Part shown: positions 49,901-57,165 of the stretch, in pieces
Layout: every line of letters begins with the position of its first letter
Numbering within the stretch: the first letter of the stretch is position 1
Assembly (NCBI GenBank): GCA_001898035.1
Contig: MKRX01000015.1
Coordinates: forward strand, 149,614-213,613
Direction of reading: 5' to 3'
Source: Armatimonadetes bacterium 55-13
GTDB lineage: Bacteria; Armatimonadota; Fimbriimonadia; Fimbriimonadales; Fimbriimonadaceae
Length of the DNA stretch: 64,000 nt
Notes under the pieces: generated by a model
Seen by the model: only the letters and a program-made list of their open reading frames with translations
The model's database searches: none
What the model was told of the DNA's origin: nothing
Program-made: the position numbers and the translations under genes

Positions 49901-50790
49901 CGATCAAACAGGCCACCGTTCAGGTAGGGAACGTCACCAATATCCGCACTGAACTTTCCTTTCGTCGGACTAGAATCTTCCGTATCCAACTCGGCAAAAA
50001 CGGCGCGGAGCATTCCGTAGAAAGTCTTGAAGCTACCGCGTGGTCCTTTAAAGAGATCGAACAGGTACCCGTCTTTCGAACCATTGGGCGCGCGCAACCA
50101 CCCCATTCTTTGGATGAACGCGATAAAGAGGAGGCGATTGAACAACAATTGTGTCCAGGCGTGCGCCTGCTTGTCGTCCGCCGCTCCTTTTACCTGGCTG
50201 AGGACATTGGCAAATACTTGCGCGTAGTCTCGATAAAACTGCTCCGTGAGCCCTTCCACGTCCCAAGCCTTGTCCCAATTGACACGCGCCGACCATTCGA
50301 GCCGTTCGAGGTTATGAGTTAAGACGGTTCGACCAATGAATTCCCGCCGCCAACCAAAAGATCGGATGCGAGGCACCCGTTTTTCTTGCTCTTCAAAGAG
50401 CACAAAACGCACGTCAGCAAATGGACTTGCATCCTTGTCCGATGGCGCGGCGACAATGAAGATCGTATCTCCGATGCCGGTGTGGTCTTCAAAGCGGCCC
50501 GTTTCCCGAATGATGCCTTTAAGAGACCTCAGAAGTTCTCGGAGGTCGCGCCGCACGTAGGGTTGACTAAACTCAGCCAGCAGGATGAGCCGCTCTCCTT
50601 CAACGCCCGCGGGAACAAGCCTTGAGACGGACACTTCGCTCCCAAACTTGACGCCTTGAGCAATCTCCGGCTCCTCCTGAAACGCTTCTTCAGGATCGAC
50701 CGGCCATCCTAAACCTACTTTCAGGAGGTCGGCGAGAGAAGAACGGTCTTGAACCGCGTCGACGAGGTCTTTGAGGGAGGGGGGAGGCAT
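46963..50790 (-). CDS. N6-adenine DNA methyltransferase with C-terminal Schlafen AlbA_2 domain
   Basis: A 1275-aa protein of the Eco57I/PglX-like type. Residues 1-350 are a largely alpha helical N-terminal region; GTYYTPRPIVEFMV (about 365) opens the methyltransferase, with SAM motif I DPACGSGAYL (435-444), VYGVDLSE and catalytic motif IV NPPY (655-658). Residues about 800-1100 resemble a TaqI-like target-recognition domain (LAIGRDIRRW, WFEIQDDIAYWEAF, LQGSTFELRSQEVERLPI). From 1132 to the end an AlbA_2 domain follows (LEFKETLWHDVRL, AICAMLNREGGTILIGVNDD). It could combine modification with a nuclease or nucleotide-sensing unit. The start follows TAATACCT repeats with no Shine-Dalgarno. Confidence 0.88.
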   Translation of the reverse strand: MPPPSLKDLVDAVQDRSSLADLLKVGLGWPVDPEEAFQEEPEIAQGVKFGSEVSVSRLVPAGVEGERLILLAEFSQPYVRRDLRELLRSLKGIIRETGRFEDHTGIGDTIFIVAAPSDKDASPFADVRFVLFEEQEKRVPRIRSFGWRREFIGRTVLTHNLERLEWSARVNWDKAWDVEGLTEQFYRDYAQVFANVLSQVKGAADDKQAHAWTQLLFNRLLFIAFIQRMGWLRAPNGSKDGYLFDLFKGPRGSFKTFYGMLRAVFAELDTEDSSPTKGKFSADIGDVPYLNGGLFDRDDPLDIPGIELPDTAFGEVLSETGGLFARYNFTVTESTPLDQEVAVDPEMLGKIFERLIIASERHGSGTYYTPRPIVEFMVNEAIKGYLVDRGLSAEKAAILVDEDRVEPQKGEDGPAFLPSELQDTLEWLFEIRAVDPACGSGAYLLMLLQRIFDLVDRVEVSRDKGRNVNQKHLYETKLRILQRCVYGVDLSETGIRLARLRVWLSLVVENKGEKPEPLPNFDFLIMQGDSIASPLFPAQNVLGYPREEIREYTRLKGRFFHPKPGETRPTREQMKKQRTRISDAFEGELSRSSLRSLSQMPFDWEVEFAEVFDPQDSEETMGGALNLDVEAGRRGQGELATRTRRFPGFDIVVANPPYVNSGELLRSVGSDYKSALVAAYPKTATGTADLLVYFMDRSLDLLRPGGQFAFITSNKWLKAAYGQKLRGQIAVRSHVRQLIDFGDLPIFQGTIAYPLITLATKRIEGDKSESTTRFTAVTSLNPPYPDLPTAIAEWGGDLPVGSLGREGTWRLEIGEAAQKLAKMRERGVPLGEYVKGRIYRGILTGLNEVKIGDDGKMYGKSVPSGVRVVRKEGVFVIDGAKRAELIAEDPKSAEIIKPLAIGRDIRRWVVEDNDRWLVFTRRGIQIDNYSAVKKHLLKYRDRLEPKPSDWNDSERSWPGRKAGNYKWFEIQDDIAYWEAFDSSNIIYPVMVTEPRFALTQPGGVTNDKGFIYTANDLWLLAVLNSDSVWEYLVSICSPLQGSTFELRSQEVERLPIVNPPDLEKGKLTSLVQQILDKKKLNAETDVSKLEAEINKRVEFLYFGEGDSYEDAVSRDQSDIRMLLRQRLETVTLEFKETLWHDVRLGAVHGDRVQDVMKAICAMLNREGGTILIGVNDDAQIVGIDRDLEKLETADKFQRKLQEAFGVKLRPDPSDLVRVRFIPIDGKTIARVDIKPDRSTMFTFDDKVYIRRDGESRVMSPADTAHWWVRRQKGED

Positions 50791-50798
50791 GGGAGTGA

Positions 50799-50828
50799 GG
50801 TATTAGGCAGTAGGTATTAGGTATTAGG
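50799..50828. repeat. GGTATTAGG tandem units at the helicase-methyltransferase junction
   Basis: GGTATTAGG occurs at 50799-50807 and as an overlapping double unit at 50813-50828 (GGTATTAGGTATTAGG), joined by CAGTA. They fill the 33-bp gap between the helicase stop codon (itself inside the repeat) and the methyltransferase start. Related GGTGTTAGG units occur after the SGNH gene. Confidence 0.65.
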
Positions 50829-53800
50829 CTCCAGTGACGATATTTGGGGACTTTTGAAGTTCCATCCAGCATACCAATTCGACCGCCACGGCTTGGGTAC
50901 GGTCGGGGATGGACGCGAGGGCCTGGGACCTTAGTTTTTTGAGTCCGGCCTTGAGCAAATCCAAATTCTCGGGCTTTCCACTCGGTTCACCGAGGACAGT
51001 TTGGGACAGCAGATCCAGGAGAGCGGCCGGGTCCGAAAGGATGCGACCCGAATCATCCAGGAACAGGAAACGGGGGGCGCCGATGACCGATTGGAAACGA
51101 CGTAGATCGGGAGGGGATACCGTATCTTCCGGTTGCCAGTCCTTTCCGGCTCCCTCGGGCCGCCGCCAAACAACTCTAAAGAGAGTGAATATCCCCTTCC
51201 TTGGAGCCCTTTCCCAGACTCCCAGCCCGCCCAAGGGAAGCTGATTCACCAGTGCCCTTTCTTCCGAATCAAGGGCTACTTGTCTAACGTATTCAATAAG
51301 TTGGGATTCCCGTGGGGTGGTCCCGCCTTCATAGAGAGCATTGAACTCCTTGAGCGTTCCGGCGGCATCGGTGCTCTTAAAGAAAGAGGCATCGAGACCA
51401 AGAAGGTAACTTATTTTACGCTGTCGGTTTTCGACGGTATCCACCAAGCCAATCACGCTGTTAATTGCGGCGGGCGGAAAAACATTGAGGATATCGAATT
51501 CATGATCGGGATCTTCATCTCGGAGTCGCCTATCGACACGGCCGATGCGCTGAATCAGGCGGGTAGGATTCCAATGGAGGTCGTAGTTAAGGATGCAACC
51601 TGCTTCCTGTAAATTGACGCCCTCGGCCAAGACATCCGTGGTGACGAGAATGTGCAATTCCTCCAAAGGGGCCATTTCAAGTAGCCCGCCTTTTCGGGGA
51701 AGGTCGTTATACTTCGGGGAGAAGGCATTGAGGATCCTGGCCCGAGTATCGCCGCCAACCTCTGCGGTCACTAAGCCGACCTTTTCTTTCACTAACTTGG
51801 GAAGCTCTCTCTGAATGTAGTCGGCGGTTCGCCGACTTTGGCTAAAGAGGAGCACTTTTCGTCCCAGATTCCGCTGAGCTAAGACGTGGCGGGCGACCTC
51901 ATGGAGTTTTGAATCCGTCTCTCTTTGGGCACTGAGACACTTTGAGTGAATGCTTTCCAGGTGCTCCAGATCACGGAGGATATCGTCTCGCCAGGCATCC
52001 ACCCGGTGGGTTTTGGCACTGAATTCAAGCTCTTGCAGACGTTTAATGGCTCGCTTTTCTTCACGGCAGATGTAGTCATCCGTTTCGCCGCCACTGGCTT
52101 CATCCGATACCGCATCTTCAGCCTCGAAGCCCAGATCGGGCTCTGGCTCAGGGTTCGCGGGGAGACGCGTCCACTGCTCATGCCGCTGGAGCGCGGATTG
52201 CACTTTAGGCTCTTCTCCACAGTAGTGGCGCAGGCGAAGCGCTAAGCCCTGACCCAGGGCCTCGATGATCGATTGGAACGCGACGGTGGAACTTTCCAAC
52301 TGCTTCATCACATTGATGAAGACCATCTTCGCAAGAAACGCCTCGATCTGGGCCTGGCGGTTGCCGATGGACTTGGACCTGAGAAACAGATTAGGAAGAT
52401 AGCCGCTGAATTTGAGGCCGTGCTGTGGCGCAGGACCGAAATTGGCCTTAACCTCGCGGTCCGATTCGCTGGCCTTACTGACTTCGGCAGTGTACTTAGC
52501 GAGATATTTGCCAAGTTCTTCAAAGCGCAGAGTCGCCTCACGGATGAGAGATTCGTGACCATCACCCAGTTCGTATCGAATCTCTTGAGGATCTGTCCGG
52601 TGCGGAAAGCGGAGCCGCTTTCCAGCAGCTTCCGCAAGCTCACGGCAGGTCTTTCTCGAACGCTGGATGGCCACCGATTCGAGCGCGGCTCCCAGTAAGG
52701 TATCCGTTAGGAGGGAATCATAGTCAAACAATGAATCTTGGTCCGGTGGTGGTCCGGCTTTAGCAACCTCTTTGTCTCGATTTCTGGCCTGGCGACTCAG
52801 TTGGAGTCGCGCGATTCCAGAGATCGTTCCACCCTCGTGGGTCAGTAGTTGGAATTGGTTGGTTAGGTCTTCATACCGCGTATTTACGGGCGTAGCGGTC
52901 AAGAGAATGATCTTCTTTCGGCCCCTTTCGTTCGGCGCTACGGCTTCGTAGAGATTCTTGTAGCGTTGAGTTGCGGAATTGCGGAAGTTGTGCGACTCAT
53001 CGATAACCACCACATCGAAGTTCTGGATAAGATCTCGCAATCCTTCGGCATCCTCCGTGTCCTTTTCAGGATCAAATCCAAACCATGTCATGGGGAGCCC
53101 TTGAATGCTCTTCGAGAACTGCCGGTTGTAGGATCCCAAGTATCGCCGGAGATATCCTTCCCACGAACTCTTTAGAATGGCCTTCGGCGCAACGAGGAGG
53201 ACTCTGGAACCTTCGCTGAGCCAATGCTCCATGAGGGCAAGCGCTACAAAGGACTTACCCAAGCCCACACCATCGCAAACCATGACGCCGGGTTCGCGTT
53301 GTAAGATCCGAAGCGCTTGGCGATAGGCATGCTCTTGGTGAGGATCAAGGAGGGGAAGAATCTCAAGTGGTTTAAGGGGCGCCCGTCCCTGCACATGGTC
53401 GCCCCAGGCGAGGAGAGCTTTTAGATAGATGGCGTGTGGCTCGTAGAGACGAATCTGCCGCTCTAGATACTCCGCGAGAACCTCCGTAAAGTCGTCTTCT
53501 TCGGCCTCTTCCCACTTTGCCTGGTACCACGCCACTAGCTTTTCGGTCTGTTCCTCTTGCGTTTTAAGGTTGAGCTCAACGTTTTTGGTAAGTCCACTGC
53601 GCGTGAAGTTCCCGCTGCCAACGATGCTGGAGATTGGCGGCTCGCCGGTGCGATGCGAAATGTAGAGCTTGGCGTGGAAGTTTTCTTTGCGGTAGATGCG
53701 GGCTTCGAGACGGCCCTCTTCAATGAGTCGCTTAGCGCATTGGAGACCTTGCAGAAGCGGGTCTTCTTTCCGGTCTTCCAGTAAGTTCTCGTCGGACTGA

Positions 53801-54045
53801 GTTTGCAAGGCTTGCAGGATCGCATTGCGCTGCCTGGGATTGGCCTCCGCGCCGTATAGCAGCCGGATCTTATCGGCCTTCAGGAGGTTCTCGCCGACAA
53901 GGTTGAGCGCATCAAGAGAAAAGAATGCGGTTGCAATCCAGAGTTCGCGCCCGTCAACCGTGATTTTTTCCAGCGCCTTCTGAAGCGTGTTGTCGCCTTG
54001 ATTGTCGACGATGCTGGTGAGGGAGAGGGGAAGCACAACGGACAT
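50824..54045 (-). CDS. PLD nuclease-SNF2-type helicase fusion of the putative defence operon
   Basis: A 1073-aa protein. Residues 30-160 form a phospholipase-D-like domain with one HxK motif (NFHAKLYIS, His124/Lys126) and SIVGSGNFTRSGL (Ser144, Asn146), as in BfiI-type nucleases. The SF2/SNF2 helicase follows: Walker A GVGLGKS (259-265), DESH (349-352), TATP (383-386), LFSQSRRTADYIQREL, TTDVLAEGVNLQEA and QRIGRVDRR (832-840). Residues 900-1073 are unassigned. ATG 54045 is correct: the 254 codons upstream are Arg/Pro/His-rich antisense of the SGNH gene. It is the first gene of the operon and likely the motor and nuclease. Confidence 0.9.
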   Translation of the reverse strand: MSVVLPLSLTSIVDNQGDNTLQKALEKITVDGRELWIATAFFSLDALNLVGENLLKADKIRLLYGAEANPRQRNAILQALQTQSDENLLEDRKEDPLLQGLQCAKRLIEEGRLEARIYRKENFHAKLYISHRTGEPPISSIVGSGNFTRSGLTKNVELNLKTQEEQTEKLVAWYQAKWEEAEEDDFTEVLAEYLERQIRLYEPHAIYLKALLAWGDHVQGRAPLKPLEILPLLDPHQEHAYRQALRILQREPGVMVCDGVGLGKSFVALALMEHWLSEGSRVLLVAPKAILKSSWEGYLRRYLGSYNRQFSKSIQGLPMTWFGFDPEKDTEDAEGLRDLIQNFDVVVIDESHNFRNSATQRYKNLYEAVAPNERGRKKIILLTATPVNTRYEDLTNQFQLLTHEGGTISGIARLQLSRQARNRDKEVAKAGPPPDQDSLFDYDSLLTDTLLGAALESVAIQRSRKTCRELAEAAGKRLRFPHRTDPQEIRYELGDGHESLIREATLRFEELGKYLAKYTAEVSKASESDREVKANFGPAPQHGLKFSGYLPNLFLRSKSIGNRQAQIEAFLAKMVFINVMKQLESSTVAFQSIIEALGQGLALRLRHYCGEEPKVQSALQRHEQWTRLPANPEPEPDLGFEAEDAVSDEASGGETDDYICREEKRAIKRLQELEFSAKTHRVDAWRDDILRDLEHLESIHSKCLSAQRETDSKLHEVARHVLAQRNLGRKVLLFSQSRRTADYIQRELPKLVKEKVGLVTAEVGGDTRARILNAFSPKYNDLPRKGGLLEMAPLEELHILVTTDVLAEGVNLQEAGCILNYDLHWNPTRLIQRIGRVDRRLRDEDPDHEFDILNVFPPAAINSVIGLVDTVENRQRKISYLLGLDASFFKSTDAAGTLKEFNALYEGGTTPRESQLIEYVRQVALDSEERALVNQLPLGGLGVWERAPRKGIFTLFRVVWRRPEGAGKDWQPEDTVSPPDLRRFQSVIGAPRFLFLDDSGRILSDPAALLDLLSQTVLGEPSGKPENLDLLKAGLKKLRSQALASIPDRTQAVAVELVCWMELQKSPNIVTGA

Positions 54046-54055
54046 GCGAACCTTA

Positions 54056-54085
54056 AGTATAGGATTTTTAGTGACTTTTGGGCAA
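54056..54085 (-). promoter_or_regulatory. Promoter of the putative defence operon
   Basis: On the minus strand TTGCCC (54085-54080), an 18-bp spacer and TATACT (54061-54056) precede ATG 54045 by 10 nt. Transcription would begin about 4 nt before the ATG, so the message may be nearly leaderless, although AAGG is also present just upstream. Confidence 0.55.
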
Positions 54086-54114
54086 CGGCGGCTGGGAGGT
54101 TGTAAGTTGAGGGA

Positions 54115-54879
54115 GTGATAGAACCGGTTTTGCAGAGGTTTCCGGCGGATGTGGCTCGGGCTCGGGGGGATGAGAATTCTTTGGTGGCGCATCGGGAGTT
54201 GGTGGCGAAGGCGAAGAAGGGGGGGATTGACCTTTACTTTGTGGGGGATTCGATCACGCGTCGGTGGGGGACGAGTGATGCGGTTTGGAAGCCGATGCTG
54301 GAGAACTGGACGGCGAACTTCTTTGGGTGGAACGCGGGGAATTTTGGGTGGGGGGCGGACATGACCCAGAACATCCTTTGGCGGCTCCAGAATGGCGAAT
54401 TGGACGGGGTGAACCCCAAGGTCATCGTGCTGATGGCGGGGACCAACAACGTGGGGGCGGGCTATAGCGCGGAGCAGGTGGCGAACGGGGTCTCGGCGAT
54501 CCTCAAGGTGTGCCACGAGAAGGCGGGCAAGGCGACGATCGTGCTCACCGGGATCACGCCTCGAAACGACCAGATGAAGTTTCTGCCGGTGATTCGGGAG
54601 ACGAACGCTCGGTTGGCGAAATTGGCAGATGGGAAGCGGGTTCGGTTCTTGGATGTGAATTCGGGGCTGGCGGACGGCCAGGGGAAGCTGTTTGAGGGGA
54701 TGACGGTGGACGGGCTCCACTTGAGCGCGAAGGGGTACCAGGTGTGGGCGGATGGGCTGCGGCCGATCTTGACGGACCTGCTGGGTCCGCGGGCGAAGAC
54801 GGATCATGCGCCGGAGCCGACGGGAGACCCTAGTGTTGGGGGACGGGGTGCGGGGGGCGGGGTGCCGGGAACTTCGTGA
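54115..54879 (+). CDS. SGNH/GDSL hydrolase without signal peptide
   Basis: A 254-aa SGNH-fold esterase of the PAF-acetylhydrolase/sialate-esterase-like type. Block I FVGDSITRRWG (Ser), Gly block GWNAGNFGWGADMTQN, Asn block MAGTNNVGAG, and block V DGLHLSAKGYQVW (Asp-x2-His). Relatives are normally exported, but this frame begins GTG 54115 with no signal peptide, and an in-frame TAA lies at 54103. The start is 69 bp from the divergent defence operon, so the N-terminus may have been lost at the island edge. The C-terminal 30 residues are Gly/Pro low complexity. Confidence 0.82.
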   Translation: MIEPVLQRFPADVARARGDENSLVAHRELVAKAKKGGIDLYFVGDSITRRWGTSDAVWKPMLENWTANFFGWNAGNFGWGADMTQNILWRLQNGELDGVNPKVIVLMAGTNNVGAGYSAEQVANGVSAILKVCHEKAGKATIVLTGITPRNDQMKFLPVIRETNARLAKLADGKRVRFLDVNSGLADGQGKLFEGMTVDGLHLSAKGYQVWADGLRPILTDLLGPRAKTDHAPEPTGDPSVGGRGAGGGVPGTS

Positions 54880-54880
54880 A

Positions 54881-54997
54881 GGGACTGCGCACTTCGTGCA
54901 GGGACTTCGCCGCTACGCGGCAGGGACTGCGCACTTCGTGCAGCGGCAAGGTGTTAGGTGTTAGGGCGCTTCGCGTTAGGTGTTAGGGTCGCTTCGC
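54881..54997. repeat. Tandem hairpin repeats after the SGNH gene
   Basis: Two families of short tandem units. GGGACTGCGCACTTCGTGCA occurs exactly at 54881-54900 and 54923-54942, with a variant (54901-54922) between them; each unit contains a small hairpin (GCAC-TTC-GTGC or CCGC-TAC-GCGG). Then GTTAGGTGTTAGGG(T)CGCTTCGC occurs at 54953-54974 and 54975-54997, each ending in a CGC-TTC-GCG hairpin. Confidence 0.75.
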
Positions 54998-55014
54998 GAC
55001 TTGGGCGTTTCTCT

Positions 55015-55043
55015 TTGAAATTGTTCTTGTTTGCGTATATTAT
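55015..55043 (+). promoter_or_regulatory. Sigma-70-type promoter of the GH51 gene
   Basis: TTGAAA (55015-55020), a 17-bp spacer and TATTAT (55038-55043), in an AT-rich patch that stands out from G-rich surroundings. GAGGT and ATG 55079 follow. Confidence 0.6.
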
Positions 55044-55078
55044 TATCATTCCTAAATAAGTCAGAGGTAACGAAGCCC

Positions 55079-56986
55079 ATGATCTTGCTTGCACTACTTG
55101 CTCAGTCAGTCACAACCCTTTCCCTCGATTTCTCCAAGCCCGGCGTGGCGGTGAGTCCGACGCTTTATGGACTCATGACGGAGGAGATTAATCATTCTTA
55201 CGACGGCGGCCTTTATGGGGAGCAGGTTCGGAATCGGTCGTTTAAGGACCATCGGGAGCAGGCTCCGCATTGGAGGGCGGTTGGCGAGGGGGCTTCGATT
55301 GCTTTGGAGCCGACCGGCGGGATCAATGCGGCGATGCCGGCTTGCCTGAAGGTGAAGGGCGGGGCGGCGAATGAGGGGTACTGGGGGTTTAGGATTCAGC
55401 CCGGGACCCGATACAAGCTCTCGGTTTGGGCGAAGGCGGACCGGGCGGGGAGTATCGAGGCTTCGCTAGAGTCGGCGGACGGGAGCAAGGTTTACACGAA
55501 GACGACTTTGACCGGGGTTGGCAGTGGGTGGTCGAAGCTGGAGGGGACGCTGGAGACGAGTCGGTCGGTTCCGGCAACGACCGACGGGCGTTTGGTACTG
55601 AAGACGGGGGCAGATCGGACGACTTGGCTGGGGATGGTTTCGCTGTTTGGCCCAACCTTTAATAACCGTCCCAACGGGAACCGGCCGGACCTGATGCAAC
55701 TGCTGGCCGATATGAAGCCGAAGTTCTTGAGATTCCCGGGGGGCAACTACCTGGAAGGGAGCACCTTCAAGGATCGGTTTAATTGGAAGAAGACCTTGGG
55801 ACCGATCGAGACTCGGCCAGGGCACCAGGCGCCTTGGGGTTATCGTTCGACGGATGGCATGGGGCTGCTGGAGTTTTTGGAGTGGGCCGAGGACATGGGC
55901 TCGGAGCCAGTGCTGGGGGTCTTTGCGGGTTACGTCTTGAACGGAGACGTGATTGAGGCGGGGACGGAGCTGAGCGGGTTTGTTCAGGACGCTCTGGATC
56001 AGGTTGAGTACATCACGGGCGGGCCGAAGACGAAATGGGGCGCGCAGCGGGTGAAAGACGGGCATCCGAAGCCGTTTCCCTTGCGGTACGTGGAAGTTGG
56101 CAACGAGGACGCGTTTGACGTCTCGGGGAGCTATGAGGGGCGGTTTGTTCAGTTCTATGACGCGATCAAGAAGAAGTATCCGAAGATCAAGGTGATCTCG
56201 ACGACGGGGGGCAAGGACTGGCTGGGACGTCGATTCCCGATTACGGCTCGGAAGCCGGACTTGCTGGATGAGCACTACTATTCCAGCACTTGGGAAATGA
56301 TGGCCATGGCGACCCAATACGACGCCTATGACCGGAAGGGGCCGAAGATCTTTGTGGGCGAATGGGCGGCGCAGGACGTGCCGGAGCCCTGGAAGGATGC
56401 CGCGAAGAAGGGGCCGACCCCGAACCTGAAATGCGCGTTGGCGGATGCGGCGTTTATGACGGGGATGGAGCGGAATTCGGACGTGGTGGAGATGGCTTGC
56501 TACGCGCCGCTCCTGGTGAACGTGAACCCGGGCGGACGGCAGTGGGCGGTGAATCTCATTGGGTATGACGCGCTCTCTAGCTTTGGTTCGCCCTCCTACT
56601 ACGCGCAGAAGATGATGATGGAGCGCGTGGGGGATCGGACGGTGCCGGTGAGCCTCTCGGGGGCGCCTACCCAGAGCGAGGGTGGAAGGACACTGCCGGG
56701 GATCTTTACTTCGGCGACTCGGGATACGAAGTCCGGGAAGGTTTATGTGAAGATCGTCAACGCGTTGCCGACGGCGCAGGAGATCCAGTTTGAGGTGAAG
56801 GGCGCGAAGGTGGCGAGTTCGGGGTCGATCACGTTCTTGAGCGGGCAATTGCCGGACGTGAATTCGATTGAGGAGCCGTTTAAGGTTGCGCCGAAACAAG
56901 AAGCGGTGACGGGGCTATCGGGGTCGTTCCGTCGGACGGTGCCGGGGTATTCGGTGAGCGTTTTGGAGCTTCGTGTTAACGAGTAG
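55079..56986 (+). CDS. Exported alpha-L-arabinofuranosidase-like glycosidase (GH51)
   Basis: A 635-aa glycoside hydrolase. Short signal peptide MILLALLAQSVTTLS; a substrate-binding start (LYGLMTEEINHSYDGGLYGE), a carbohydrate-binding-like beta domain at about 90-200 (YKLSVWAKADRAGSIEASLE), then the (beta/alpha)8 domain: KFLRFPGGNYLEG, VEVGNEDAF (acid/base Glu), LDEHYYSS and FVGEWAA (nucleophile Glu), and a C-terminal beta domain. ATG 55079 chosen for the signal peptide and GAGGT upstream; the frame opens at 55031 inside the promoter. Releases arabinose from plant polysaccharides by family inference. Confidence 0.9.
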   Translation: MILLALLAQSVTTLSLDFSKPGVAVSPTLYGLMTEEINHSYDGGLYGEQVRNRSFKDHREQAPHWRAVGEGASIALEPTGGINAAMPACLKVKGGAANEGYWGFRIQPGTRYKLSVWAKADRAGSIEASLESADGSKVYTKTTLTGVGSGWSKLEGTLETSRSVPATTDGRLVLKTGADRTTWLGMVSLFGPTFNNRPNGNRPDLMQLLADMKPKFLRFPGGNYLEGSTFKDRFNWKKTLGPIETRPGHQAPWGYRSTDGMGLLEFLEWAEDMGSEPVLGVFAGYVLNGDVIEAGTELSGFVQDALDQVEYITGGPKTKWGAQRVKDGHPKPFPLRYVEVGNEDAFDVSGSYEGRFVQFYDAIKKKYPKIKVISTTGGKDWLGRRFPITARKPDLLDEHYYSSTWEMMAMATQYDAYDRKGPKIFVGEWAAQDVPEPWKDAAKKGPTPNLKCALADAAFMTGMERNSDVVEMACYAPLLVNVNPGGRQWAVNLIGYDALSSFGSPSYYAQKMMMERVGDRTVPVSLSGAPTQSEGGRTLPGIFTSATRDTKSGKVYVKIVNALPTAQEIQFEVKGAKVASSGSITFLSGQLPDVNSIEEPFKVAPKQEAVTGLSGSFRRTVPGYSVSVLELRVNE

Positions 56987-56988
56987 GG

Positions 56989-57125
56989 GTTAGGGGCGCT
57001 TCGCGCCGGGCGTTGGGCGCTCCTTTTGCGCAACCCCCTTGGGGTTGATTTCGATCTCGGTTCATTACCAGGGTAGGCAGCTTTGCTGCCAACCTTTCGC
57101 TAGAGTGCGGAACCCCTGTGGGGTT
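56989..57125. repeat. Hairpin-rich interval after the GH51 gene
   Basis: A third GTTAGGG-CGCTTCGCG unit at 56989-57006, then CAACCCC-CTT-GGGGTTG (57031-57047), GGCAG-CTTTG-CTGCC (57076-57090) and AACCCC-TGT-GGGGTT (57111-57125) followed by CTTTGATT. The last is a plausible terminator for GH51. No frame is present. Confidence 0.6.
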
Positions 57126-57165
57126 CTTTGATTCCTTGCAACCCGTCAAGGGCGGGGCGACCGTG

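Noticed and set aside
46108-54085. Calling the island DISARM or BREX
   Set aside because: No DUF1998 drmB, drmA helicase, brxC/brxL or pglZ is present; only the methylase and SNF2 components are reminiscent.
54046-54807. 254-codon upstream extension of the PLD-helicase frame
   Set aside because: It is Arg/Pro/His-rich antisense of the SGNH gene, and a promoter plus ATG 54045 define the real start.
55466-56899. 477-aa minus-strand frame inside the GH51 gene
   Set aside because: It is Arg/His/Pro-rich, antisense to conserved catalytic motifs, with no start signals.
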